Below, in pieces: positions 35,325 to 45,934 of a stretch of 64,000 bases of DNA. The stretch is taken from the NCBI GenBank assembly GCA_002270565.1, contig NQMI01000072.1, positions 133,664 through 197,663 of the forward strand. The letters are read 5' to 3'. Source of the DNA: Stenocarpella maydis (Eukaryota > Ascomycota > Sordariomycetes > Diaporthales > Diaporthaceae). A model generated the notes under the pieces. It was given only the letters and a program-made list of their open reading frames with translations. It did not search any database and had not been told where the DNA came from. Made by a program: the position numbers and the translations under genes. Positions within the stretch are counted from its first letter, which is position 1, and each line of letters begins with the position of its first letter.

Positions 35325-36530
35325 TGGGCGATAACTCAGGGCATACTTTTGACGCATGAGAAAACCCAAAGGGGGTGAATAGAATCAGGGCTGAAATTAC
35401 CTAAGTAATTTAATTAGTTGAATATTCTCTTAATACTTAACCAAGTAAATTTTTTTTAAAGGAAATATTATACCTAGGGGAAAGCCACTACTAGGGCCCT
35501 AGGAGCTATCCGTCCAACAGCGGCACCTTGGCCGTCATTAGCACTCTCATCCCTTCAGGGGCCATCCCGACGTTCATGGTGCGCGCTTGCCAGGGGGTGA
35601 TGTGGAACATCGCCCCCAGAGCCCATGTTCCCACGTCAGCGCCGGGCCTACCACCGCCCACGGCGGCAACGCCGGCGGTAACGAATCCGGTCGTCCGTGA
35701 CGCGGCCCAAGATACCCCCGTCGCATGCGCGGGCCTCTGCTGGCGGCCTCGCCTCTCCCCGGGGCCAGCGGCAACGTGCCCGGAGGCCAGTGGTCGTGAA
35801 CATGCAGGTGGGCGAGCTCGTCAATCATGCCGCTCATCTTGGTCGCGCCTGGCTTCCCGCGTGGGCCGCCAGGTTTGGGATGGAGCCATGTCGAGACAAG
35901 GGTTGGAAGCGGCTTGGGGAGATTGATTGATGATCCCATGCGGGCGAGGCGGGCGAGTACCGCCTTGGTTAGAGAATGCACTGGGCATATTGGGAGATCT
36001 CCGTGGTCTATGGGTAGGTAGTTAACATCAGCCTCGGCTCGAACACTTCCGGAGAGGCAGCCGTGGCCCAAGTTACTTAATGTAGTCTAATAACGTTGTC
36101 AAGCGTATGTCTTTTCTTTTTCTTCTTTTTTTATCTTACGTGAGGATGCTAGGCCATTTGGTCCATCGGCGAGCGCAATATGAAAGTCGACGGGCTATTA
36201 TGAGAGACAGGTGGAAGTCGTCAGCCGGGTGGCAAGGGTGGGAGTGACTTGACGTTGGCGTCCTGGATGATTAATTGGTATACGCATAAACTCCAAACGC
36301 CTCCAATATGCATAATTGCACGTAGTCGTGCCCTCCCGCAATGTGCTACCTAAACCAATGCCAGCCATGCCATGAGCGCCGCCGAGCCAGAAATGCGATA
36401 TTCCGGTTGCATATTGTACAGCTTGACTGGTACATGTGCCTCACATGGAGGCCCTAGAGGCCAGGCCGAGGCCTCTTACAAATTCCCGAGTCTAGGTTGT
36501 TGTCCCTCATCCACCAGTTCTCGACTCGGT
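35325..36530. other. Spacer with AT-rich and GC-rich blocks
   Basis: AT-rich DNA (35390-35480) is followed by a GC-rich block (35515-35930) that is open in several frames on both strands without family features. It then returns to average composition before the 3' end of CDC7. No gene is supported. Confidence 0.4.
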
Positions 36531-38176
36531 CTAGTACTCGTCCGTTGGGAGGACGTCCATATCTTCCTCCTCGCTGCCCTGGCTCTCCAGGGCCATGGCC
36601 AAGAATTCGTGGCCCAGGGCCTCGTCCGCATCGATCCTCTTGCTCGGGTCCAGCTCCATGCAACGCGCGAGAAAGTCCAAGGCGATCCTCTCCTCGTTGC
36701 TGAAGGGCTGCTTCTTCTCGTCCCTGACTGTGCTCCACATGATGATCTTGCCCAGGTCGAAGCCGTGCTGGCCGATGGTAGGTATGGTGGTATCGAACAT
36801 GCAGCCATGCTGCTGGCCGGCCAGGCGCATCCTCCTGGTGCCAAAGATGTGGGCGATCTCGATCATGGCCTCGACGTCGTCGGCCGAGTTGAAAAAGGGG
36901 AAGCGGCGTGACATTATGGTGAGCAGGATGACACCGGCAGACCAGATGTCAAGCTTGGTGGTCTGCTCTGTGCACTTGAAGAGGACCTCTGGGGCACGGA
37001 AGCCACGAGTGCCGGCACGGTTGGCCCTGCGCGAGGGCCGAGTGTCGTTCTTTGGGTATCCCCGGTGGGGACCGCCGTTGGCCATGACGGCTGCCCTGAG
37101 GCGCTGGCGGCGGACGCTGGGCTCTTCGTGGCAGTAGCACGGCTTGGAGTCCTCGCCTTCTCGCTCGGCAAGACCAAAGTCCACCAGGACACCACGCTGG
37201 GTGGATGGGTCGTAGAGGAAATTTGTGGGCTTGATGTCCCGGTGTATTATATTGTTCCGGTGAACGGCGGACAGGGCGGTGAAGAGGGAGCGGAGGTAGA
37301 CAGCCATGTCGGAGATGGTCATGTCCCGAAAATAGTCGCGGAAGTCATGGTGGCGGAAGTAGGGCAGGATGGCGACGACCTGATCAGTGCTGCGGAAGGC
37401 AGTAATCAGGGGGCACACGGCAGGGCAGTCGCGTAGGTCGTGGAGGAGCTCGAGCTCGTTCAGGATGCGCGAGGGCGAGGAGGTGACGTAGATCTTCTTG
37501 ATGGCGACGAAGCGTGAGCGCGCGCGGTGCTGGTGGCGGGTGGCGTGGGATGCGAGGCCGGGGTTGTGGTCGATGGTGGCAGAAGAGGAGCTGTTGCTGC
37601 GGTTGACGTGTCGCTTGAGGGGAGGGGCCGTCCAAGTCTCGTTTTCCTTTTGCACATCCCACTTGTTGTCGTAGCGGTCGTACTGAAGGTCCTTAGCCTT
37701 GTAGACGGTGGAGAAGGTGCCTGGAAGTCAGCCAGCCGGTCAGTTAGTATGGAGGCCATATCAAACAAGCGGATATTGGGGGGGGGCACTGGGGCCTACA
37801 CACCCTCGCCGATCCTCTTGATGAGCTTGTACTTGCGCCTGAAGTCTGGGAAGGCGTCCTGGAGCCTCCTCATGTCGTCGTCGAGTATTTGTTCCTCGTC
37901 CGATTCTTCTTCCTCGTCCTCCTCCTCGTCGGGCTCGGGCTCGGGTTCTGGCTCTTCGTCCTCGCCGCCCTGTACTGCACGATTGGCCGGCCATGTCCCC
38001 CGTTGCCGGGCGTGGTCTTGCTCCTGATCCTGCTCCTGATCCTGGTCTTCATCGTCGACATAGTCGTCCTCCCTGGCAGCCACAGCGTCGGTATTCATCT
38101 CGGTGTCTCCTGTCGAGGGGCCATCCTGGTGGATTTGGAAGTCTTCTGGGCGGCGCCGGCGGACAGCAGCCGACAT
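36531..38176 (-). CDS. CDC7: CDC7 serine/threonine kinase (DDK catalytic subunit)
   Basis: Two exons on the minus strand, 38176-37804 and 37720-36531, with an 83-nt GTGTGT...CCAG intron, give 520 residues. The intron falls inside the glycine loop, and joining restores IGEGTFSTVYKAKD. The N-terminal 110 residues are very acidic (runs of Glu/Asp, a DQEQDQEQD repeat). Kinase landmarks are the AIKK lysine near 199, HRDIKPTNF at 284, DFGLAER at 305, a basic insert typical of CDC7 and then AGTRGFRAPEVLF ending at 371. With its Dbf4 partner this kinase phosphorylates MCM helicase to fire replication origins. It is divergent from CND1 across 835 bases. The long upstream frame on the minus strand beyond 38176 is not taken, because this ATG begins the conserved-type N-terminus. 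Confidence 0.95.
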
Positions 38177-39011
38177 AATTGAGCGGGACAAATTGAGAGG
38201 GAGACCGCCGAGGAAGAGAGTAGGGAGGAAAGAGAAGTCGCTCGCTAGTTTGGAATGAAGCAGTTGGTGAAGTTGGAGTCGCGGTCCAAATGACAGGCAC
38301 AGATGGCAAGGTCGGTCCAACAATTGACGACTGGAGGCTGGTCTAGGCAACCGACAACCGTCAATGGCCAATGGTCAATCGATGGAGAATACTCGGAATG
38401 TTGGCGGGCTGCAGGGAAGTGGTGTGGGCTCAATTGAGTGCGTGATGGTGTACGCGGATTATTTTGGCGGGGTATCTTGATGCACGAGTACGTATCCTTG
38501 GTAGTGCACGGAGGGTATTGTGCCATGCGGACGCGTCTCCCAAACAAAACAAAGCTTTCTTAGAGGCTGGTTGCCCCAGCACCTACCCTTGTCACGCCGT
38601 GTTCCTCCCCCACGCGAAAAGAAATCCGTCCGTTCATCCCCACCTTGTACCTTCCCTGTCAACAACAGCGGCCAAGGTACTTGTTGATGCATTGAACTTG
38701 CCTTGCGTCAACAACAACAATATTCCATACCCTCTCTTTCGCATCTTCAACCTTGCCGTCGCCACCAACCGAGGGCGCATTTCCGAATGTTACACGAACT
38801 GTGATCCAGTTGCCGTGTCCGCACTGCACTGTTGACGCAACCCAAATTTCCTTGCCTCTATTCCCGCCTTCCTTTTATCCTTGTTGACATCACCTCCTGC
38901 GCCTCCTCCTCCACGATACCCCGAGCTCACCACACGAAACATACGATACGAGCGAGCACACGGGACGAGCCTGTACCTTCTAGCTGGTGACAAGACGACT
39001 CCCTGCCCGCC
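38177..39011. promoter_or_regulatory. Divergent promoter shared by CDC7 and CND1
   Basis: These 835 bases separate two start codons pointing away from each other and contain no gene of their own. Both leaders are pyrimidine-rich in their own sense. A GC/AT break lies at about 38470-38560. I did not identify a specific factor site with confidence. Confidence 0.6.
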
Positions 39012-42000
39012 ATGGACAACGTCAACTTCGACATCAATGAGGCCCTCAAGCTCTACATGAGCGACCCTGCCACCATCCCCACCGAGCAGGCAGATTCCGC
39101 CCTCTTCGACTGCGAGAACGACCCGGAGAGCCTTACCAACGGCGTCATCAACCCCGTACTAAACCCCATCATCGACGCCGTCGCCGGGAACCCCGATGCC
39201 ATTACCCGCAGCGCACACTTCGACTCGCTGCAGTTCCTCCTCAAGTGCGCCCCCATTTCCCTTTCCCCCCCTGCTGTCCTCCCGGCCTATGCACATGCAC
39301 ATACACACGCACCCGCCTCTACCCTTGCGCCCTCTCCCTCGCGATCCGCGCTGGCGCACAAGAGCATCCCTCCTAGCGCAGATACACCATTTACTACCCT
39401 ACCCACCCCAGAGCAGACTCCAGACCCAGACCCAGATCCAGGCCGGGGACGAGAACTACTACCATCATCTCTGCCAGCGGCCCTACAGGGACATGTTTCT
39501 AAGCACTCTCAACTCTCCAGATATACCCCATACCTGCCCACACATGCGCTTTCCAAGGTCTTCGACCTCATCACCTCCGGCCTGTCCACAGAGGCCGACA
39601 TCATCCACACCGACCTCGAGTCCGACGAGCAAGACCTCCTCTCACATCACAAACATCTTCTCGAGATCTACGGTTTCCTCCTGCAATGGACCATCTCCTG
39701 CGTCGAGACAAAGGCCGCCGAGAAGTCCTCCACAGCACCCATAGCAAGAGGCAGGAAGCCCAAGGGCAAGAAGGCTGCCGCAGCAGACAAGGACGCCAAC
39801 TGGGACAGCGCCGCCCAGCTCCAGATAGCCCTCGACACAATGTGCAAGGTCCTCAGGTTGAAGCTCGGCAAGATCTTCATGACCACCTCTGAGAGGGACA
39901 CCTTCATCGGCCTCATCACACGTCCCGTCTACCTGATTCTCGAGAGCGAGCAGCGTATCAAGAACACAACCATCCGGATGCACGCCTTCAAGGTCCTGTG
40001 TATCGCTGTCAAGCACCACGGCCATGGCTACGGTGAGCTCCGCCACAGGCGCCATCGCGATCAAGAGTGGCGTGGGTTAGCTCGCTAACTTCTGTGTCCC
40101 AGCTGCCCAAATCTCCATTGTCCAGAACCTGACCTACTTCGAGCACCTGTCCGAGCCGATGGCCGAGTTCCTACACATCCTGGCAGAGCAATATGACTAC
40201 CCGCAGCTCGGGGAGGAAGTCCTGCGCGAACTCAGTAACAAGGAGTTCAACAGTAACGACACCCGGGGCCCAAAGTCCGTCTCTACCTTTATGGTCAAGT
40301 TGTCTGAGCTGGCCCCCAGGCTGGTCATCAAGCAGATGACCATGCTGGCCAAGCAACTTGACAGCGAGGTAGGCCCCGATCCCACCACCCTCCTTGGTGC
40401 TGATGTGAAGCTAACCGCTATCGATGAATCAAGTCTTATACGCTCCGATGCGCCCTCGTCGAGGTCTGCGGCAATATGCTCATTTACTTGAGCAAGCAAG
40501 AAGAGCGGGGGGAGAACTACAAGTCCCAGCTGAATGCCTTCTTTGACGTCCTCGAAGAGCGATTCCTCGACATTAACCCCTACTGCCGTTGCAGGGCAAT
40601 CCAGGTCTACGTGAAGCTCTGTGACCTCCAACAAAAGTTCCCCAAGCGGAGGCAGAAGGCGGCCGAGCTGGCGTGCCGGAGTCTGGAGGACAAGAGCAGC
40701 AACGTCAGGAGGAATGCCATTAAGCTACTGGGCTGCCTCATCAAGACACACCCGTTCACCGTCATGCATGGCCACCAGCTGGCAAGAAAGGACTGGCAGG
40801 AGCGCCTGGACAAGGTCGACCAGCAGCTCGACGCCCTGAAGCCCCCAGCCGGGGCACCCGACATGGACAGCCAGGGCAGGGCCGACGTCACCGTGGACGA
40901 GCAGCTCCTAGACGAGGCCACCCAGGTCGAGCCGTCCCCCTCGAAGAACGACCCTGCCGAGATGACCGAGGAGGAGAAGCGCGCGGCCATACAAAAAGTC
41001 CAGGAGGAAGCTGCCACCTCTGAAGCCATCGAGAAGCTCACCCTCACACGGCGCTACTACACGGAGGCACTCAAGTTCATCGACGTCCTGCACGAGGCGA
41101 CCGGCACGGTGTGCCAGCTGCTCGGGTCCAAGAACAAGAGCGAGGTGATCGAGGCCATGGACTACTTCGAGATCGGCGACGCCTATAACATCGAACAGAA
41201 CAAGGTGGGCATCCGCCGGATGCTGAGGCTGATCTGGACCAAGGGTAATAGCGACGAAGGGAAGGGTGTACAGGCACACCTCATCGAGTGCTACAAGCGG
41301 CTCTTCTTTGAGGCGCCCGAGTCTTTCAGCCCCAATGATGCTGCCAACTTTATTGCCCGAAACATGATCAGCCTGACATTTGGGGCCACGCCCGCAGAAC
41401 TGACATCGCTCGAGCAGCTGCTCGCGACCATGATGAAGCAGGGTATGATTCCCGACCTCGTCATCTCCAAGCTCTGGCAGGTCTACGGCGTGCAGAAGCG
41501 TGAGATCTCAAGGACCCAGAGGAGAGGCGCCATCATCGTACTAGGCATGCTGGCAACCGCCAGCCCCGAGATTGTGGTCAGCGACATGGAAACCATGCTG
41601 CGCACCGGGCTCGGGCCCCACGGGCGCGGCGACCTCCAGCTCGCCAAGTACACGTGCATCGCGCTCCGCCGCCTCAACCCGACGGGCCGACAAGCGAAGG
41701 AGTCTGGCGTCAAGTTCTCTCGCCTGCCGAACCACCACGCCGTCCTCCAGAAGCTTGCTGCCATCACCGACGTTCCCTCTGAGAACGAGGAGTGGTACGG
41801 CGTTGCCGAGCAGGCCATCAATGCCATCTATGCCATCTCGAAGCACCCCGACGTGCTCTGCTCCGAGATTATCCGCCACAAGACGAAGGCTGTCTTTACC
41901 GGCCGAGCTCGTTCGAACTCCAACGACCGGCCCGCGTCGAGGGATTCACACAAATCATCCCAAAGCCGGCAATCAGCCAAGCCCGAGACCGAAGAAGGCC

Positions 42001-43228
42001 AGGCCGGCGCCGAGCCTACCGCCATGGCCCCGACGCAGCAGCCCGCAGCCCAGCAGCCAGCCATGCAGGCAGGGGAGACCTCGAAAAGCAAGCGTGACAA
42101 CGCGATCGCGCTGTCTGAGCTCCTCTTCATCGTGGGCCACGTCGCCATCAAGCAGATTGTCCACCTTGAGCTGTGCGAGCTGGACTTTAAGCGGCGCAAG
42201 CAGGAGAAGGAGAAGGCCGTGGCGGCCGAGAAGGCGGCCGAGGCCGAGTCGCGCCGCAATAGCCGCAACAACCGGGCGTCGACCATCGGAACTGTGGTGA
42301 GGGACAAGGACGAGCCCGAGGACGAACTGGACCTTATCGGCGGTACAACCGAGGATGATTTCACAGAGGCCATGCTGCACATCCGCGAGCGGGAGTTGCT
42401 CTATGGCCAGGACTCGTTGCTGGCTGCGTTCGGGCCCCTCGTCAGCGAGATCTGCGCCAACAACACCAAGTACAAGGACAAGGGCCTGCAGGCGGCTGCC
42501 ACGCTGTGCCTGGCGAAGCTTATGTGCGTGAGTGCCGAGTACTGCGAGGCCAACCTGCCGCTGCTCATCACCATCATGGAGCGGTCCCCCGACGCGACGG
42601 TCCGGTCCAACGCGGTCATCGCGCTGGGCGACATGGCGGTGTGCTTCAACCACCTCATCGACGAGAACACGGACTTCCTGTACCGCCGGCTTGCCGACAA
42701 GGACGCCTCGGTCAAGCGTACGTGCCTGATGACGCTGACGTTCCTGATCCTGGCCGGCCAGGTCAAGGTCAAGGGCCAGCTGGGCGAGATGGCCAAGTGC
42801 ATGGAGGACGAGGACAAGCGCATCGCCGACCTGGCCAGGATGTTTTTCACCGAGCTGTCCACGAAGGACAATGCGGTCTACAACCACTTTGTCGACATGT
42901 TCTCGCTCCTCTCGGCGGAGAAGGCGCTGGCGGAGGAGAGCTTCAGGAGGATTGTCAAGTTCCTGCTTGGGTTTGTTGAAAAGGTAAGCCTGAGTTCACG
43001 GTGGCGGAGTGTAGGCACTTGTGGGGTGTATCTGTTCGCTAACACCCTTGGTCACAGGACAAACATGCCAAGCAGCTGGCGGACAAGCTTGCAGCACGTC
43101 TGCCGCGGTGCGAGACTGAGAGACAGTGGAACGACGTGGCGTTCGCGCTGGGGCTGCTGCAACACAAGAACGAGGACATCACCAAAATGGTGACGGAGGG
43201 TTTCAAGGTTGTCCAGGCGGCGGCCTAG
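39012..43228 (+). CDS. CND1: Condensin complex subunit 1 (CND1/YCS4/CAP-D2)
   Basis: Five exons, 39012-39244, 39521-40032, 40103-40368, 40434-42983 and 43058-43228, give 1243 residues. The protein is a HEAT-repeat scaffold of condensin, which compacts and resolves mitotic chromosomes. Family blocks seen include FDINEALKLYMSDP at the start, LPTHALSKVFDLITSGLS, HILAEQYDYPQL, NPYCRCRAIQVYVKLCDLQQ, DKSSNVRRNAIKLLGCLI, the Cnd1 C-terminal domain with LCLAKLMCVSAEYCEANLPL, SNAVIALGDMAVCFNHLIDE and MFFTELSTKDNAVYNHFVDM, and a final exon with DDVAFALGLLQHKNEDI-like sequence (read here NDVAFALGLLQHKNED). Intron 1 (276 nt) is a multiple of three and has no stop, so an unspliced frame also reads through it. 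Family alignment favours its removal. A charged, Ala/Gln-rich linker lies at about 41900-42100. Confidence 0.95.
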
Positions 43229-43826
43229 AAGGCTGAGCTCCCTACTCGGTGAGGGCAACCTGTGGCGTACCCGGATTTGTTTTGGCCACATGTGTGATGT
43301 AGATATATCACTGAACTTGTCCTCGGGGGTGCAGCACCACGGACGGATAAAGACGGGAGTTGACGGTTCGGATTCAGCATTGGGTTTCAGTGGGTGTGGC
43401 TTGCTCATGGTTTCTTGTTGCCTTTTGGTGTATGATACAATCTATGCCCTTTACGAAGTAATGTACCCAAGACGTACAAGAAATATCGCAGCTGTTTGTC
43501 GGTGACTAGTGACCATGGAGGCGATGGACATGCCTTGACTTTTGAGTGGGATGATGTCCATATTCGACGTCACATTGGTAGGCCATATGGTTTGTTTCTA
43601 GGCCTTTTTTGTTTGTTTGTTTTGATTCTTTTCAAGGTTGAGCCTGGCCATGCCATGCCATATCTACACATCAGCCATCGTCCAACGGGCATGCCGAGGA
43701 AGTGAGCCGCCTCCAAATGCCCCCAGTTTGGTCCTCGTCTTTTCCTTCTCCCGTTTTCCCCTTGTTGTCTCTCCATCATCAAGCCATGCATCGGTCCATC
43801 CATCCTCCCACCGACCCACCCGTCTT
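43229..43826. other. Spacer between convergent CND1 and NDUFA13
   Basis: The 3' flanks of two converging genes. It holds a TTTGTTTGTTTG-like run at about 43605-43625. No gene. Confidence 0.5.
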
Positions 43827-44945
43827 CTACTTTGACTTCTCGGGGGTGACGGCAAACGTGGGCTTGACGAACCTCTCGCCGTTGTAGACCCTGAAGTTCT
43901 CCCCGCCGCTGCGGTCGCCCAGGAGCTCCCTCTCGCGCTGCTGGTCGGCCAGGTGGCGGCGGACCTGGTCGCGGTCCTCCTCTGCCTGGAGGGCGGGGAT
44001 GAGGTGGATGCGGGCCCACATCTTCTCGCGGGCGAGCTCGCTGGGTTGGGAGGAAAGAAGGCCGGTGTGTCAGCGCAGGGGCGGTCCCATGTTTGGCCTT
44101 GGTGACGCCGGGCGGATGGGATGGGACAGATGGGGACTCACCGCTGTTCCCTCGCGCCCTTGCCGAAGCTGTACCACCCGTAGATCATGACGCCGGCGCC
44201 GATGGCGAGGAGGGTCGCGGGCTTGAAGCCGGCCGCGGGGAGGTTGCGCTGGGGTTTTCCGAGTCAGCGGTCTTTGGTCCTTTGTTTTTCACGGGTGTGT
44301 GTGTGTGTGTGTGTTTTCTGTAGATAACTCCCCCCCCCCCCCCAATCCAGCCCAACCGAAACACACACTTTCTTCCCACGCTCCCCCATAGACGGCTTGA
44401 TCCCGTATGCATGTATTCCCCCGCCGCCGTGCTTTTGGCCTGGTTCAGAAGTGGCGGGTGGTGGTCTGCCCCCCCCCGGGTCGCGTGCCCTAGCCTCTCT
44501 CCCTCTCCCGGCGCGTCTTGTTCTCGATGGCTGCCTTTTGCCCAGCATCGAGGCGGGCGACAGCCGCACATGCCGTCGTCATTGTCATGGCCAGAGACAC
44601 TTTGCACCCTAGGGTCCCGCGCATGCATGCATGCATGCACGTAGGCTCGAGGCGCACACCCGCCCCATCCTGTCCTCCCCTCAAAGGCCGCCATTTGGCC
44701 AATCGTCTCCGTTTCGTGTGTTCCCGGAAGTCCGTTCCTCGAGGGCGGGTGACCGTTGCCATGTGCCGGAAGAGGAGGAGGAGGAAGAAGAGGGGGGGGG
44801 GAGATGAGGATGAGGGATCCAGAAGGGGAATGGGAAGCATGGAGCACGGCGCAGTTCGCGAGGATTGTCTTGTGTGTTGCGTGGCTTCGCTCACCTTGTA
44901 CTGGATGGGGCCGTACCCGCCGATGGGGGGCAGATCCTGAGGCAT
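43827..44945 (-). CDS. NDUFA13: Complex I subunit NDUFA13 (GRIM-19 / B16.6)
   Basis: Three exons on the minus strand, 44945-44895, 44248-44142 and 44040-43827, give 123 residues. Exon 1 codes MPQDLPPIGGYGPIQYK, the family's hallmark N-terminus. Exon 2 carries the single membrane helix (LLAIGAGVMIYGWYSFGKG). Exon 3 codes ELAREKMWARIHLIPALQAE, EDRDQVRRHLADQQRERELL and the end FVKPTFAVTP. This is an accessory subunit that anchors the hydrophilic arm of mitochondrial complex I to the inner membrane. Intron 1 is unusually long for this genome (646 nt) and full of simple repeats, while intron 2 is 101 nt. It is the third complex I gene in the window. Confidence 0.95.
44294..44345. repeat. GT microsatellite and C tract in NDUFA13 intron 1
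   Basis: About ten GT units (44295-44314), then a run of about fifteen C (44330-44344), both inside the first intron of NDUFA13. A GCAT tetranucleotide run follows near 44621-44638 in the same intron. Confidence 0.85.
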
Positions 44946-45934
44946 GGTGTCGGCTTTGCGTTTCGGCGGTGGTGGTGGTCCTGTTGTTGTTGTTGTTGCT
45001 GCTGTCTTGTTGGTTCTCCGGCCTGTCGGATGAGGAAGCCGACCAGATTCCCACTGCTCTGATTGATTGATTGATTGAGCCCCCCTCGATCTTTTCTCAC
45101 GCTGCAGAGGGCTTCGCTACTCGGGGCGGCGTGGGGTCAATTGGTTGTGGGCGTGGGCTGGCGTGCTGTTGTTGTCGTAGTCGGTCGACGTCGCTGCGGC
45201 GGATGCTCTGCCGGTGGTTTGCCTGCCGCGGAGGGAGTGGGCAGTACCTTTTGCTTGCATCCGACCCGAGCTCGATTGGCCAGAGCTTCAGCTGGAGGGA
45301 GAGGGGGTTGATTATATAATCCGACCGCCATGGCGGCCATAATGATATCCTTAGTCTCTACATGCCCATGGGTACACCGAGATAATATATATACTCCCGT
45401 ATATATAGTTATATAGTTATATATATACATAAATGTATATGTGTATATATGTACATCATATGTATACCCAGGAGAGTAGTTCCCACCTTAGCAGGAATGA
45501 TTTATATCCGCCTGCTACCGTCTCGTCCGAAGGACCCAGTCAAGATACAGCTACGCTGCAGCAAATTCATTACAAGTCCCATCATTTTAAGCTTGGCCCA
45601 AAACAGTACTCATGTGGGGGAGGGCTGCCAGCCTGTTGCAGCGCAGACAGCCCGTCTCGTGCCGATAAATACCGCCCGTCATACGCGCCGTGGCATAGAT
45701 CCTAATTCATTTGGCTAATCAAGTAGTTATCGCTAGTATCAAACAAAGAGCCCTTTCCTACAGAATGCAACCCGCTGGTCCCCCCAGCGCCCTCCTTTCT
45801 CCCTTCACCGTCCCCGGGACCTCTCCAGGGGCGGCAGACCGGGGCCGCGATGGCGGCGTCGAGGGCGTCGACGACCGCCCCTGCGCAAGCTTGGCGTTGC
45901 GCGCCGCAGAGTTGAGCGACGAGACCCAGGGCAC
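44946..45934. other. Spacer upstream of NDUFA13, downstream of FCP1
   Basis: No gene. It holds a GTT-rich run (about 44980-45000), a GATT repeat near 45059-45076 and an AT/TA microsatellite region at 45385-45460. The part nearest 44946 should be the NDUFA13 promoter. Confidence 0.45.

Noticed and set aside
35528..36071. Overlapping open frames on both strands in a GC-rich block
   Set aside because: Frames on both strands are open because of composition, and none shows conserved features.
39245..39520. Reading CND1 intron 1 as coding sequence
   Set aside because: The in-frame peptide is low-complexity and interrupts a conserved HEAT region, and the GT-AG splice restores the family sequence. 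It is kept only as an exitron question.
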